In this document: piece after piece, positions 31,173 through 39,644 of the stretch
Numbering within the stretch: the stretch's first letter is position 1
How the letters are laid out: the number at the start of each line of letters is the position of its first letter
Assembly (NCBI RefSeq): GCF_016862575.1
Contig: NZ_BONF01000046.1
Coordinates: forward strand, 1-64,000
DNA from: Catellatospora bangladeshensis
Lineage (GTDB): Bacteria; Actinomycetota; Actinomycetes; Mycobacteriales; Micromonosporaceae
Length of the DNA stretch: 64,000 bases
Reading direction: 5' to 3'
Program-made: the position numbers and the translations under genes
Notes under the pieces: generated by a model
The model's database searches: none
Told to the model about the DNA's origin: nothing
Seen by the model: only the letters and a program-made list of their open reading frames with translations

Positions 31173-32591
31173 GTGACCCTCCCGTACGCGAGCCAGCCCG
31201 CCCCCGTCACCCCTCCCTCCGGTGCCGCCCGGCCCCGGCTGACGTTCATCGGCACCGGCTACCTGGGAGCCACGTACGCCATCTGCTACGCCGAGCTCGG
31301 CTACGAGGTCATCGGCTTCGACGTGGACGTCGACAAGATCGAGAAGCTCGGCCAGGGCCAGGTGCCCTTCCACGAGCCCGGTCTGGACGAGATGCTGCGC
31401 CGCAACCTGGCCGCGGGACGGCTGCGCTTCACCACGTCGTACCAGGAGACCGCCGACTTCGGTGACGTGCACTTCATCTGCGTGGGCACCCCGCAGCGGG
31501 CCAACGGCCTGGGCGCCGACCTCACCTATGTCGAGGCGTCGGTCACCAACCTGGCCCAGCACCTGACCCGCAAGGCGCTCATCGTCGGCAAGTCCACCGT
31601 GCCGGTGGGCACCGCGGAGTGGGTCGAGCAGCTCGTCGCCAAGCACGCCCGCCCGGAGCTGGCCGTCGAGGTCGCCTGGAGCCCCGAGTTCCTGCAGGAG
31701 GGCTTCGCCGTCGACGACGTCATGCGCCCCAACCGCATCGTCGTGGCCACCAAGACCGAGTGGTCGAACTCGCTGCTGCACGCCGCGCACAAGGGCGTCT
31801 TCGACCTGGCCGCCACCGAGGACCGCGAGGTGCCGGTGGTCGCCACCGACTTCGCCACCGCCGAGCTGGTCAAGGTCGCCGCGAACTCGTTCCTCGCCAC
31901 CAAGATCTCGTTCATCAACGCGATGGCCGAGGTCTGCGAGGTGGCCGGTGGCGACGTCACCCAGCTCGCCCGCGCGCTGGGCTACGACCCGCGCATCGGC
32001 AACCGCTTCCTGCAGTCGGGCGTCGGCTTCGGCGGCGGCTGCCTGCCCAAGGACATCCGCGCGTTCCAGGCCCGCGCCCAGGAGCTGGGCGCCGGTGAGG
32101 CGCTGCGCTTCCTGCACGAGGTCGACCTGATCAACCTGCGCCGCCGCCAGCGCGTGCTGAACCTGGCCGCCGGGCTGCTCGGCCGCCGCTTCGGCCCGGC
32201 CGGCCCGGACCTGTCCGGCACCCGGATCGCCGTGCTCGGCGCGACCTTCAAGCCCAACTCCGACGACGTACGCGACGCGCCCGCGCTCGCCGTGGCGGGC
32301 ATGCTGTCGCGCGCCGGGGCCGACGTGCACGTGTACGACCCGCAGGGCATGGAGAACGCCAAGCGCTCGCTGCCCGAGGTCGAGTACGCCAAGTCCCTGG
32401 TGGACGCGGTGGCCGACGCCGACCTGGTGTGCGTGCTGACCGAGTGGGCCGAGTTCCGCAACGCCGATCCGGTGGCGCTGGGCGAGGTCGTCAACACCAA
32501 GCTGGTCATCGACGGCCGCAACTGCCTCGACGCCTCGGCGTGGAAGTCGGCCGGCTGGACCCTGCGCGCCCTGGGCCGCCCCACGGTCTGA
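31173..32591 (+). CDS. ugd: UDP-glucose 6-dehydrogenase
   Basis: The 472-residue enzyme oxidises UDP-glucose to UDP-glucuronate in two NAD-dependent steps. The N-terminal nucleotide fold starts TFIGTGYLGATYA, the catalytic cysteine is in GVGFGGGCLPKDIRAF, and the C-terminal domain has AVLGATFKPNSDDVRDAPA. A Pro-rich leader of about 20 residues precedes the fold. The GTG at 31173 follows AGGAG at 7 nt. Product use (capsule, glycan or natural-product sugars) cannot be told from the neighbours. Confidence 0.93.
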   Translation: MTLPYASQPAPVTPPSGAARPRLTFIGTGYLGATYAICYAELGYEVIGFDVDVDKIEKLGQGQVPFHEPGLDEMLRRNLAAGRLRFTTSYQETADFGDVHFICVGTPQRANGLGADLTYVEASVTNLAQHLTRKALIVGKSTVPVGTAEWVEQLVAKHARPELAVEVAWSPEFLQEGFAVDDVMRPNRIVVATKTEWSNSLLHAAHKGVFDLAATEDREVPVVATDFATAELVKVAANSFLATKISFINAMAEVCEVAGGDVTQLARALGYDPRIGNRFLQSGVGFGGGCLPKDIRAFQARAQELGAGEALRFLHEVDLINLRRRQRVLNLAAGLLGRRFGPAGPDLSGTRIAVLGATFKPNSDDVRDAPALAVAGMLSRAGADVHVYDPQGMENAKRSLPEVEYAKSLVDAVADADLVCVLTEWAEFRNADPVALGEVVNTKLVIDGRNCLDASAWKSAGWTLRALGRPTV

Positions 32592-32604
32592 CCGCTGATC
32601 TGCC

Positions 32605-32639
32605 GAAAGAGCCCATCCGCCGCGCGGGTGGGCTCTTTC
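32605..32639 (+). terminator. Terminator after ugd
   Basis: GAAAGAGCCCATCCGC pairs with GCGGGTGGGCTCTTTC with one G-U pair and a 3-nt loop, 13 bp beyond the stop codon. The stem starts and ends with an A/T-rich run like an intrinsic terminator. Confidence 0.85.
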
Positions 32640-32800
32640 ACATCCCCGGCCGTTCCACGATCTTCGTGGCCGAACGCGTGCGCTGCCGCTACCTGACTGA
32701 AATGGGGCTTTTCAAAGGTCACTCCGATCAGACATGCTGCCGGTAATCGATCCACACGCCGCGTCGTCGTCTGGTGACGTGCCGGGAGTCGGAGGTTGCC

Positions 32801-35800
32801 ATGGCTGCGGCCAGCACGTGCTCGATGTGTGGCCGGGAGCGGGAAGACCCCACCGTGCGCTGCCCGCACTGCGGTAACACGCCGGAGCAGCTCGCGGCCG
32901 AGGTGGCCCGGCTCAACAAGGCCATCGCCGAGATGAACGCCGAGGACGTGCGGCTGTCCGGCGAGCGCAAGAAGCTCAGCGGCAAGCTGCAGGCGGCGCT
33001 CTACCAGCGGGACATCCTCGCCCACGCCGAGGCGCAGCGGCAGAAGAAGGCCGCGCCGAAGCAGCGCCGCTGGATCCCCAAGCCGCCCGGGGCGAAGGAC
33101 CCGGCCGATACGGCCACCGCCCCGCCCCCGGCCGAGAACGGCGCGGACGTGCCCCGGCAGCCGCCCGGCCCGCCCGGTGACGGGCCCCGGCGGACCGCGC
33201 CGCGCACCGCCCCGCGCGTCGCGCCGCTGCCCGAGCACGAGCCGGAGGCGTCGCCGCGTTCGGTGCAGAACATCATGCTGGCGCTGGGCTCGCTGCTGAT
33301 CGGCATCGCCGCGGTGGTCTTCGCCGCCGTCGCGCTCAGCAACGTGGACCCCGGCATCCGGCTGACCGTGCTCGCCCTGGTCACCGCGGTGCTGCTCGGC
33401 ATCGCGCCGAGCCTGGTCAAGGGCGGGCTGTCGTCGACCGCCGAGGCGCTGGCCGGGGTCGGCCTGGCCCTGCTGCCCATCGACGGCTACCTGCTGGCGC
33501 AGCTCAGCCTGATCGACACCTCGCTGGTGATCGTGGCCGGGCTGGTCTTCGCGGTGACGGCCGCGATCGCGTACCTCTACCACCGCGCCACCGGCCTGAC
33601 CATCCCGCGCTACGCGGTGGTGCTGGCCATCCAGCCGGTGCTGCCGCTGCTGCTGTACGACCTCATCAACGGGCCCGCGGGGTGGGCCGTGGTGCTGACC
33701 GTGGTCGCCGCGCAGAACGCGGTGATCGCGCGGGCCGTCGAGATCGCCAACGCGTCCGGCTCGCGGGCCGCGCTGCCGCACACCCTCGCCGAGTTCATGC
33801 GGCGGCCGCCGGCCCGGCCCACCGCCGCCCGCGAGTCCGCGTTCTGGCTGCGCGAGCTGGCCTGGATCCTGCACGGCCTGGCCATCGCGGCGGCCGTCGT
33901 GTACGCGGTGGCCGCCCTGCTCACCGCGGACACCGTGCCGTCGGTCGGGCGGGCCGCGGCCAGCCTGCTGCTCGCGGTCACGGTCGCCCTGGTGGGCACG
34001 CTGATGCTGCGCCGCGCGCCGCTGAGCGAGCTGGCCGCCGGAGCCATGGTGCTGGCCGTGATCGGCTCGGCGGCACGGGTCGCCGTGGTCGCGCTGCCCG
34101 ACCGGGCACTGCTGGTGATCGCCGCCGCGGTGGCGGTGACCGGCCTCGGCGTACGCGCCGTGCCGGAGCCGACCCGGCGCGGGCCGCAGCTCGCCTCCAC
34201 GCTGGCACTGGTGGTGCTGGGGCTGTTCGTCGCGGGCACCGCGCTGCGGGCCGCGCTCGCGCCCGTCGCCGCGGCCTGGCCGGTGGGCTCGGCCGACGTC
34301 GACGGCTTCGGCGCCGAGATCGCGCAGCGGGCCGGGCACCCCGGCTGGCCGCTGGTGGCCACGGTCGCGCTGCTCACCGTGGCCGCCGCGCTGGCGCTGC
34401 CGGCCGCCTGGCGGCACGAGACCGTGGTCGGCGGCGCCGCGCTCACCGCGCTGGCCGCCCCCGCCTCGCTGCAGCTGAGCTGGGTCGCCACCCAGTGGGT
34501 GCTGGCCGTCGCCGCCATCGTGCTGCTCGGGGCCGGGATCGGCGTCGCCGGGCTGGGCGGCGCGGGCAGCGCGCCGTGGGCCGCGACCACGCCCCGGGCC
34601 GCCCGCGCGCACCTGATCGCCTCGTTCCTGGTCGGCGGGGTCGCCACGGGCGTCGCGCTGGCCCACACCTGGTCCACGGCCGGGCTGATGGCCGTGTTCA
34701 CGGTGGCGGGCGTGGTGCTGGCGGGCGCGCAGCGCGTACTGCCCGCACCGGCCGACCAGACCGCCACGCTGTCCATGACGGAGGGTCCGGCGGTGGCCGG
34801 GCTGACACCGCCCGCGACGGTGCTGCTCGGGGATGCCGCGGCGGGTGCCGCGGCCTTCGCCGCGCCGATCGCGGTCGGCACCGGGGTGCTGACCCTGTTC
34901 CCGGCGGCCGGGGAGCAGGTCGCGCTGGCCACCGCATTCCTCGCCTGCGCCGCCGTGCTGGCGCTGGTCGCGGCGCGGCTGGTGGCGCAGCGGCGCATCG
35001 GCACGCCCCTCGCGCTGGGCGCCGGGCTGGGCGCCCTGGTCATCGCCGGGGCCGCGTTCGGGGTGGCGGACACGACCGCGCTCGACGCGGGGCTCGGCGC
35101 GCTGCTGCTGATCTCGGCGATCCTGCTGGCGCTGGCCCCCTCGATCGACTCCGGCCGCCGTGCCGACCGCGCGCTGGACGGGGCGGACTTCGCCGCCGCC
35201 GCCGTCACCGTCGCGCTGGTCGCCGCGCTGGCCCGCACCGCACACCTGATCGCCCCGCAGTACTGGCTGGTGCTCGCGGCGCTGCTGGTGCTCGCCGTGG
35301 GCGGCTGCATCCGGCTGCTGCCCGAGGACCTGCGGCGCGGCCCGGTCGCGGGCAGCGCCGTGGCGGGCGTCGTGCTGATCGCCGTCGCGGGCTACCCGGC
35401 GCTGGCCGGCGGGATCAAGGCGCTCGCGCTGCCCGGGGAGCTGTGGGCCGCCGACCTTGCCCCGATCGGCGGGGACGTCGGCTTCGGCTGGCAGGCGCCC
35501 GTCGCGCTGATCATCCTGGCCGCGGCCAGCGCGATCACGCTGCCCCCGCCGCGCAGCCACCAGGGCGCCGCGATCGCCGCGATCCTGGCCACCGTCGGCG
35601 CCCCGGCCGCGCTCGGCTGGCCTTGGTGGGCCCCGATCGTGCTCGGTTTGACCATCGCGACCGGATACGCCCTGGCCTCGGCCGTCGCGCTCGACGCCCG
35701 CGCGGGCTACACCCGGCTGGCCGTGGCGACCGCGGTCGCGCTGCACGCGCTCGGGGCGGCCCTGGTGCGGCCGTGGACCACCGCCGCCGCGCTCGGCATG

Positions 35801-37753
35801 ATCGCGCTGGTCGGCGCGGCGATGGTGCTGATGGCCGTCCTCATGACCCGCCAGGCGCAGCTCGCCGCCGGTGAGCCGGAGCCGGGCGAACCGGCCGCGC
35901 TGGACCGGCGCGCCCCCGCCCACCTCGACGTGCTCGGCGGCGCGGGCGTGCTCGCCGTGCTGCTGGCCGGGCCTGCCGCGCTCGCCGCCCTGGCCGCGAG
36001 CCTGGACAAGCCCGTCGACATCGTGCTCACCGCGGCGCTCGGCGGCACCAGCATCGGCCTGGCCGCGCTCGCCGCGGCACGCCGCCCCGCCGCGCCCTAC
36101 CTCGGCTGGGGCACCGTCGGCGTGGCGGTCTCCGGCACGCTGATCGCCCTGCTCGCGCTGCCCACCTCGTATCCGGCCGGGGTGTACGCCGCCGCGGCGG
36201 TGCTGCTCGTGGTGCTCGCCGAGCTGCTGCGCACCAGCACCCGCGACCAGCTCGGGCTCACCCCGGAACGGACGGCCGCGCCACCGCCGCGCCGGATCCC
36301 CCGGGAGGGGCCGCAGCGCTGGCGCGTCGGCTTCGACGCCCGCCTGGAGCTGATCGAGCGCAGCCGCCGCTGGCCGTCCTACCCGGGCGCGATGGCGGCG
36401 GCCGCCGCGGCGGCACCGGCTCTGATCGCGCTGTTCTCGCTGACGTCCGCACTGCACGAGGCGCTCGTCCGGCCGTACGACAGCCTCAACGCCATCTGGC
36501 AGGGGCCGCCCACCGCCGCCACCGGACCCGGCGACGTCGCCGCCGTGCTCACCGCGGTGCTGCTCACGGTGGCGGCGGGCATCGCCGCGGTCGGCTTCGG
36601 CGGCGGGCCCACCCGGGCCGTTTCGGTGGTGGTGCCCGGCGCGGCCGTCACCCTGCTCATCGCCCCGGCCGGGCTCGGCCTGGCCTGGCCCGCGTCGGTG
36701 CTGGCCGGGCTCGGCGTGTTCACCGTCTGCATGCTGAGCGTCGCGCTGACCGAGCCGCCCACCGGCGAGGACACCGACCGCCCGATCCGGCTCGCCCGCG
36801 TCGCGGTGCTGGTCCTGGGCCTGGTCGCGGGCGGCGCCGGGCTGGCGGGCGCGCTCGCCACCCCCGGCATGACGATCTTCACCTTCGGCGGGGCCGTCGG
36901 CGTCGGGGCCGTCGCCGCGCTCGGCGGCAAGTCGCAGCGGGCCCGCATCCTCGGCTGGCTCGGCGCGGCGCTGGCCGCGCAGCTGTTCGTGCTGACCGTC
37001 AGCCTGCGCGTCGGCGCGAAGCCGGAGTGGGCGGCGTTCGGCGTGCTGGCCGTCGGCGCGATCCTGATCGTCGGCGCGGCGCTGCACCCGCGTTTCGCCC
37101 GGCCCGAGGCGCTGCGCGAAGCGCAGGCGGTCGAGTGGGCCGGGTACACCGCCGGGGTCATCGCGCTCGGGCTCGCCGTGCGGGCGCCGTCGCAGGCCGC
37201 CGCGCTGCTCGTCGGCTGGGGCGCGGTGCTCGGCATCGCGGCCACCCGCGCCGGGCGGCCCGCGGGGCAGCGCCGGGTGCTGTTCTGGGCCGCCGCGGCC
37301 AGCGAGATCGCCGCCTGGTGGCTGATCATGCGGACCGCCGACATCGCGCTGCCCGAGGCGTACACGCTGCCGTTCGCGCTGCTCGCGCTCGCGGTCGGCC
37401 TGCTGGAGCTACGGCAGCGGCCGCAGCTGGGCAGCTGGGCTGCGTACGGCCCGGCGCTGATCGCGGGCTTCGGCCCGACGGTCGTGGTGGTGCTGGTGAC
37501 GACCACGAACCCGATCCGCGAGGTCGGGCTGCTGGTCGCCGCGATCATCACGCTGGTGGTCGGCTCCCGCTACGGCCAGCAGGCCCCCGTCGCGGTCGGC
37601 GCGGCGGTCACCGTCATCGCCGCCCTGCACGCGCTCACCCTGGTCGGCACGACGTGGCTCGGCGTGCTGATCGGCGGCATCGTCCTCATCGTCCTCGGCG
37701 CCAACTCCGAACGCCGCCGCCGCGCCACCGACCGCTACCGCCAATTCCGCTGA
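32801..37753 (+). CDS. Giant polytopic membrane protein with N-terminal zinc ribbon (SCO7613-like)
   Basis: The 1650-residue protein begins with a small zinc ribbon, Cys7-X2-Cys10 and Cys21-X2-Cys24 (CSMCG and CPHCG). A charged helical or coiled-coil part (about 30-80) and a Pro-rich linker follow. From about residue 160 to the end it is almost continuously hydrophobic with several dozen potential membrane helices. This order matches the large SCO7613-type membrane proteins of Streptomyces, whose function is unknown. The ATG at 32801 follows GGAGG. It is alone between ugd and the converging purE. Sequence-based function cannot be assigned; the sheer size and the ribbon are the notable facts. 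Confidence 0.8.
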   Translation: MAAASTCSMCGREREDPTVRCPHCGNTPEQLAAEVARLNKAIAEMNAEDVRLSGERKKLSGKLQAALYQRDILAHAEAQRQKKAAPKQRRWIPKPPGAKDPADTATAPPPAENGADVPRQPPGPPGDGPRRTAPRTAPRVAPLPEHEPEASPRSVQNIMLALGSLLIGIAAVVFAAVALSNVDPGIRLTVLALVTAVLLGIAPSLVKGGLSSTAEALAGVGLALLPIDGYLLAQLSLIDTSLVIVAGLVFAVTAAIAYLYHRATGLTIPRYAVVLAIQPVLPLLLYDLINGPAGWAVVLTVVAAQNAVIARAVEIANASGSRAALPHTLAEFMRRPPARPTAARESAFWLRELAWILHGLAIAAAVVYAVAALLTADTVPSVGRAAASLLLAVTVALVGTLMLRRAPLSELAAGAMVLAVIGSAARVAVVALPDRALLVIAAAVAVTGLGVRAVPEPTRRGPQLASTLALVVLGLFVAGTALRAALAPVAAAWPVGSADVDGFGAEIAQRAGHPGWPLVATVALLTVAAALALPAAWRHETVVGGAALTALAAPASLQLSWVATQWVLAVAAIVLLGAGIGVAGLGGAGSAPWAATTPRAARAHLIASFLVGGVATGVALAHTWSTAGLMAVFTVAGVVLAGAQRVLPAPADQTATLSMTEGPAVAGLTPPATVLLGDAAAGAAAFAAPIAVGTGVLTLFPAAGEQVALATAFLACAAVLALVAARLVAQRRIGTPLALGAGLGALVIAGAAFGVADTTALDAGLGALLLISAILLALAPSIDSGRRADRALDGADFAAAAVTVALVAALARTAHLIAPQYWLVLAALLVLAVGGCIRLLPEDLRRGPVAGSAVAGVVLIAVAGYPALAGGIKALALPGELWAADLAPIGGDVGFGWQAPVALIILAAASAITLPPPRSHQGAAIAAILATVGAPAALGWPWWAPIVLGLTIATGYALASAVALDARAGYTRLAVATAVALHALGAALVRPWTTAAALGMIALVGAAMVLMAVLMTRQAQLAAGEPEPGEPAALDRRAPAHLDVLGGAGVLAVLLAGPAALAALAASLDKPVDIVLTAALGGTSIGLAALAAARRPAAPYLGWGTVGVAVSGTLIALLALPTSYPAGVYAAAAVLLVVLAELLRTSTRDQLGLTPERTAAPPPRRIPREGPQRWRVGFDARLELIERSRRWPSYPGAMAAAAAAAPALIALFSLTSALHEALVRPYDSLNAIWQGPPTAATGPGDVAAVLTAVLLTVAAGIAAVGFGGGPTRAVSVVVPGAAVTLLIAPAGLGLAWPASVLAGLGVFTVCMLSVALTEPPTGEDTDRPIRLARVAVLVLGLVAGGAGLAGALATPGMTIFTFGGAVGVGAVAALGGKSQRARILGWLGAALAAQLFVLTVSLRVGAKPEWAAFGVLAVGAILIVGAALHPRFARPEALREAQAVEWAGYTAGVIALGLAVRAPSQAAALLVGWGAVLGIAATRAGRPAGQRRVLFWAAAASEIAAWWLIMRTADIALPEAYTLPFALLALAVGLLELRQRPQLGSWAAYGPALIAGFGPTVVVVLVTTTNPIREVGLLVAAIITLVVGSRYGQQAPVAVGAAVTVIAALHALTLVGTTWLGVLIGGIVLIVLGANSERRRRATDRYRQFR

Positions 37754-37782
37754 CCCGCGCCGCCTCCGGGCGGCACGGCCAA

Positions 37783-37857
37783 GATCGTCCGACTTGCCAG
37801 GCACCTGGGCGTATCCGCGTTCAAGATACGCCTGTATGCCAGGCAATTCGGACGGTC
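37783..37857. repeat. Intergenic palindrome with 33-bp imperfect arms
   Basis: The arm 37783-37815 (GATCGTCCGACTTGCC...) pairs with 37825-37857 with about six mismatches and a 9-nt loop. It sits between the converging stops at 37753 and 37870. Its left end carries GATC; the right end reads GGTC. Confidence 0.8.
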
Positions 37858-37869
37858 AAGACGCGGACG

Positions 37870-38376
37870 TCAGAGGTTCGCCTGGAGGGCGGCGTCCTTC
37901 TGGGCGACCAGTTCGGTGAGGCTGTGGGCGTAGTCGGTGAGGGCGGCGCGGAGGGTGGCGTCGTGGGCGCCGAGGATGCGCGCGGCGAGCAGGCCCGCGT
38001 TGCGGCCGCCGGCGATGGAGACGGTGGCGACCGGGATGCCGGCCGGCATCTGCACGATGGACATCAGCGAGTCCATGCCGTCGAGGTACTTCAGCGGCAC
38101 CGGGACCCCGATCACCGGCAGCGGCGTCACGCTGGCGACCATGCCGGGCAGGTGGGCCGCGCCGCCCGCGCCCGCGATGATGACCTTGAGGCCGCGGTCG
38201 GCCGCCGACCGCCCGTAGTCGATCATCAGCTGCGGCGTACGGTGCGCGGACACGACGTGGACCTCGTAGGTCACGCCGAACTCGGCCAGCGCCTCGGCGG
38301 CGGGCTTCATCACGGGCCAGTCCGAGTCGGACCCCATGATGATCCCGACCTGCGGTGCCGGGGTCTGGTCAGTCAT
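37870..38376 (-). CDS. purE: N5-carboxyaminoimidazole ribonucleotide mutase
   Basis: The 168-residue class I PurE converts N5-CAIR to CAIR in purine synthesis. Conserved motifs are [12 protein letters not shown] (12-23), [12 protein letters not shown] near 40, [14 protein letters not shown] and the C-terminal [13 protein letters not shown]. It follows purK on the same strand with a 70-bp gap, and the two catalyse successive steps. Confidence 0.96.
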   Translation of the reverse strand: MTDQTPAPQVGIIMGSDSDWPVMKPAAEALAEFGVTYEVHVVSAHRTPQLMIDYGRSAADRGLKVIIAGAGGAAHLPGMVASVTPLPVIGVPVPLKYLDGMDSLMSIVQMPAGIPVATVSIAGGRNAGLLAARILGAHDATLRAALTDYAHSLTELVAQKDAALQANL

Positions 38377-38446
38377 CGCGTTCTCCTCGCTGCGCTCGCC
38401 GGGCGCCCTGCGCCGGCCCGATCCGGTGGTTCGCTGGTGCGGCCGC

Positions 38447-39628
38447 TCAGGCGGGCGCGGTGCCGTAGGTGAGCCAGTGGGCGGCGCGCGCCGCGCGGCG
38501 GCGGCAGTCGGCCAGGTCGGCGCCGAGCGCGGTGACGTGCCCGATCTTGCGGCCGGGCCGGGTCTGCTTGCCGTAGAGGTGCACCTTCACGCCGGGCTCG
38601 GCGGCCATCAGGTGGTGCAGCCGCTCGTCGATCGACATGCCGCCCTCGGGGCCGCCCAGCACGTTGACCATGACCACGGCGGGCGCAGCGAGCGAGGTGT
38701 CGCCCATGGGGTAGTCCAGGACCGCGCGCAGGTGCTGCTCGAACTGGGAGGTGCGGGCGCCCTCGATGGTCCAGTGCCCGGAGTTGTGCGGCCGCATGGC
38801 CAGCTCGTTGATCACGAGCCCCTGCGGCGGGTCGCTCTGCTTGCCGGTTCGAGGCCCGCCTCCGGCGACCTCGAACAGTTCGACGGCCAGCAGTCCGACC
38901 ACGCCCAGCTCGTTCGCGATCCGGATGGCGAGCTGCTGCGCCCCGATCGCTACGTCCTCCGGCAGGTCCGGAGCGGGCGCGAGCACCTCGACGCAGATGC
39001 CGTCCTGCTGCACGGTCTCGACCACCGGATACACCGCGACCTGCCCGTATGGCGACCGCGCGACCTGCACCGCCAGCTCGCGGCGCAGCTCGACCTTCTC
39101 CTCGACGATCAGCTCGGCGCCACTGGCCAGCAGATCGATGATCTCCTCGACGTCGTTGACGACGAACACGCCGCGGCCGTCGTACCCGCCGCGGGCCGTC
39201 TTCACGATAGCGGGCAGCCCGAACTCGACCAGCTCGGCGGCGGTGGCGATGGGTGCCCAGCGCGGCACGGGCGCGCCCAGCTCGGACAGCCGGCGGCGCA
39301 TCTGGTGCTTGTCCTGGGCGTAGCGCAGCGCGTCGGCGCCGGGGAAGACCTTGTGCCCCTCGGCGGCCAGGGCGCGGATGTGCTCGCCCGGCACGTGCTC
39401 GTGGTCGAAGGTGACCACGTCGCACGACTTGGCGAAGGTGCGCAGGGCGGCCAGGTCGGTGTGGCTGCCGAGCTGGACGTCGGCCGCGACCAGCGCCGCG
39501 GACTCGTCGACGTCGTTGGCCAGCACCCGCAGCGACTGGCCGAGGGCGATCGCCGCCTGGTGGGTCATTCGGGCGAGCTGGCCGCCGCCGATCATGCCGA
39601 CGACAGGGAGGCCGGTGCGTGTGTCCAT
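38447..39628 (-). CDS. purK: N5-carboxyaminoimidazole ribonucleotide synthetase
   Basis: The 393-residue ATP-grasp enzyme makes N5-CAIR from AIR, bicarbonate and ATP. It has the start [13 protein letters not shown] (9-21), the ATP-binding [31 protein letters not shown], and the metal-binding [14 protein letters not shown]. Length is typical. Its start lies only 16 bp after the stop of the fusion gene upstream, so the three genes are probably one operon with purE last. Confidence 0.96.
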   Translation of the reverse strand: MDTRTGLPVVGMIGGGQLARMTHQAAIALGQSLRVLANDVDESAALVAADVQLGSHTDLAALRTFAKSCDVVTFDHEHVPGEHIRALAAEGHKVFPGADALRYAQDKHQMRRRLSELGAPVPRWAPIATAAELVEFGLPAIVKTARGGYDGRGVFVVNDVEEIIDLLASGAELIVEEKVELRRELAVQVARSPYGQVAVYPVVETVQQDGICVEVLAPAPDLPEDVAIGAQQLAIRIANELGVVGLLAVELFEVAGGGPRTGKQSDPPQGLVINELAMRPHNSGHWTIEGARTSQFEQHLRAVLDYPMGDTSLAAPAVVMVNVLGGPEGGMSIDERLHHLMAAEPGVKVHLYGKQTRPGRKIGHVTALGADLADCRRRAARAAHWLTYGTAPA

Positions 39629-39644
39629 CGCTTCGGAAGTCTAG

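Noticed and set aside
31982-37087. Minus-strand open frame of about 1700 codons
   Set aside because: It is antisense to ugd and the giant membrane protein, and its Gly/Arg/Gln-rich translation resembles no protein.
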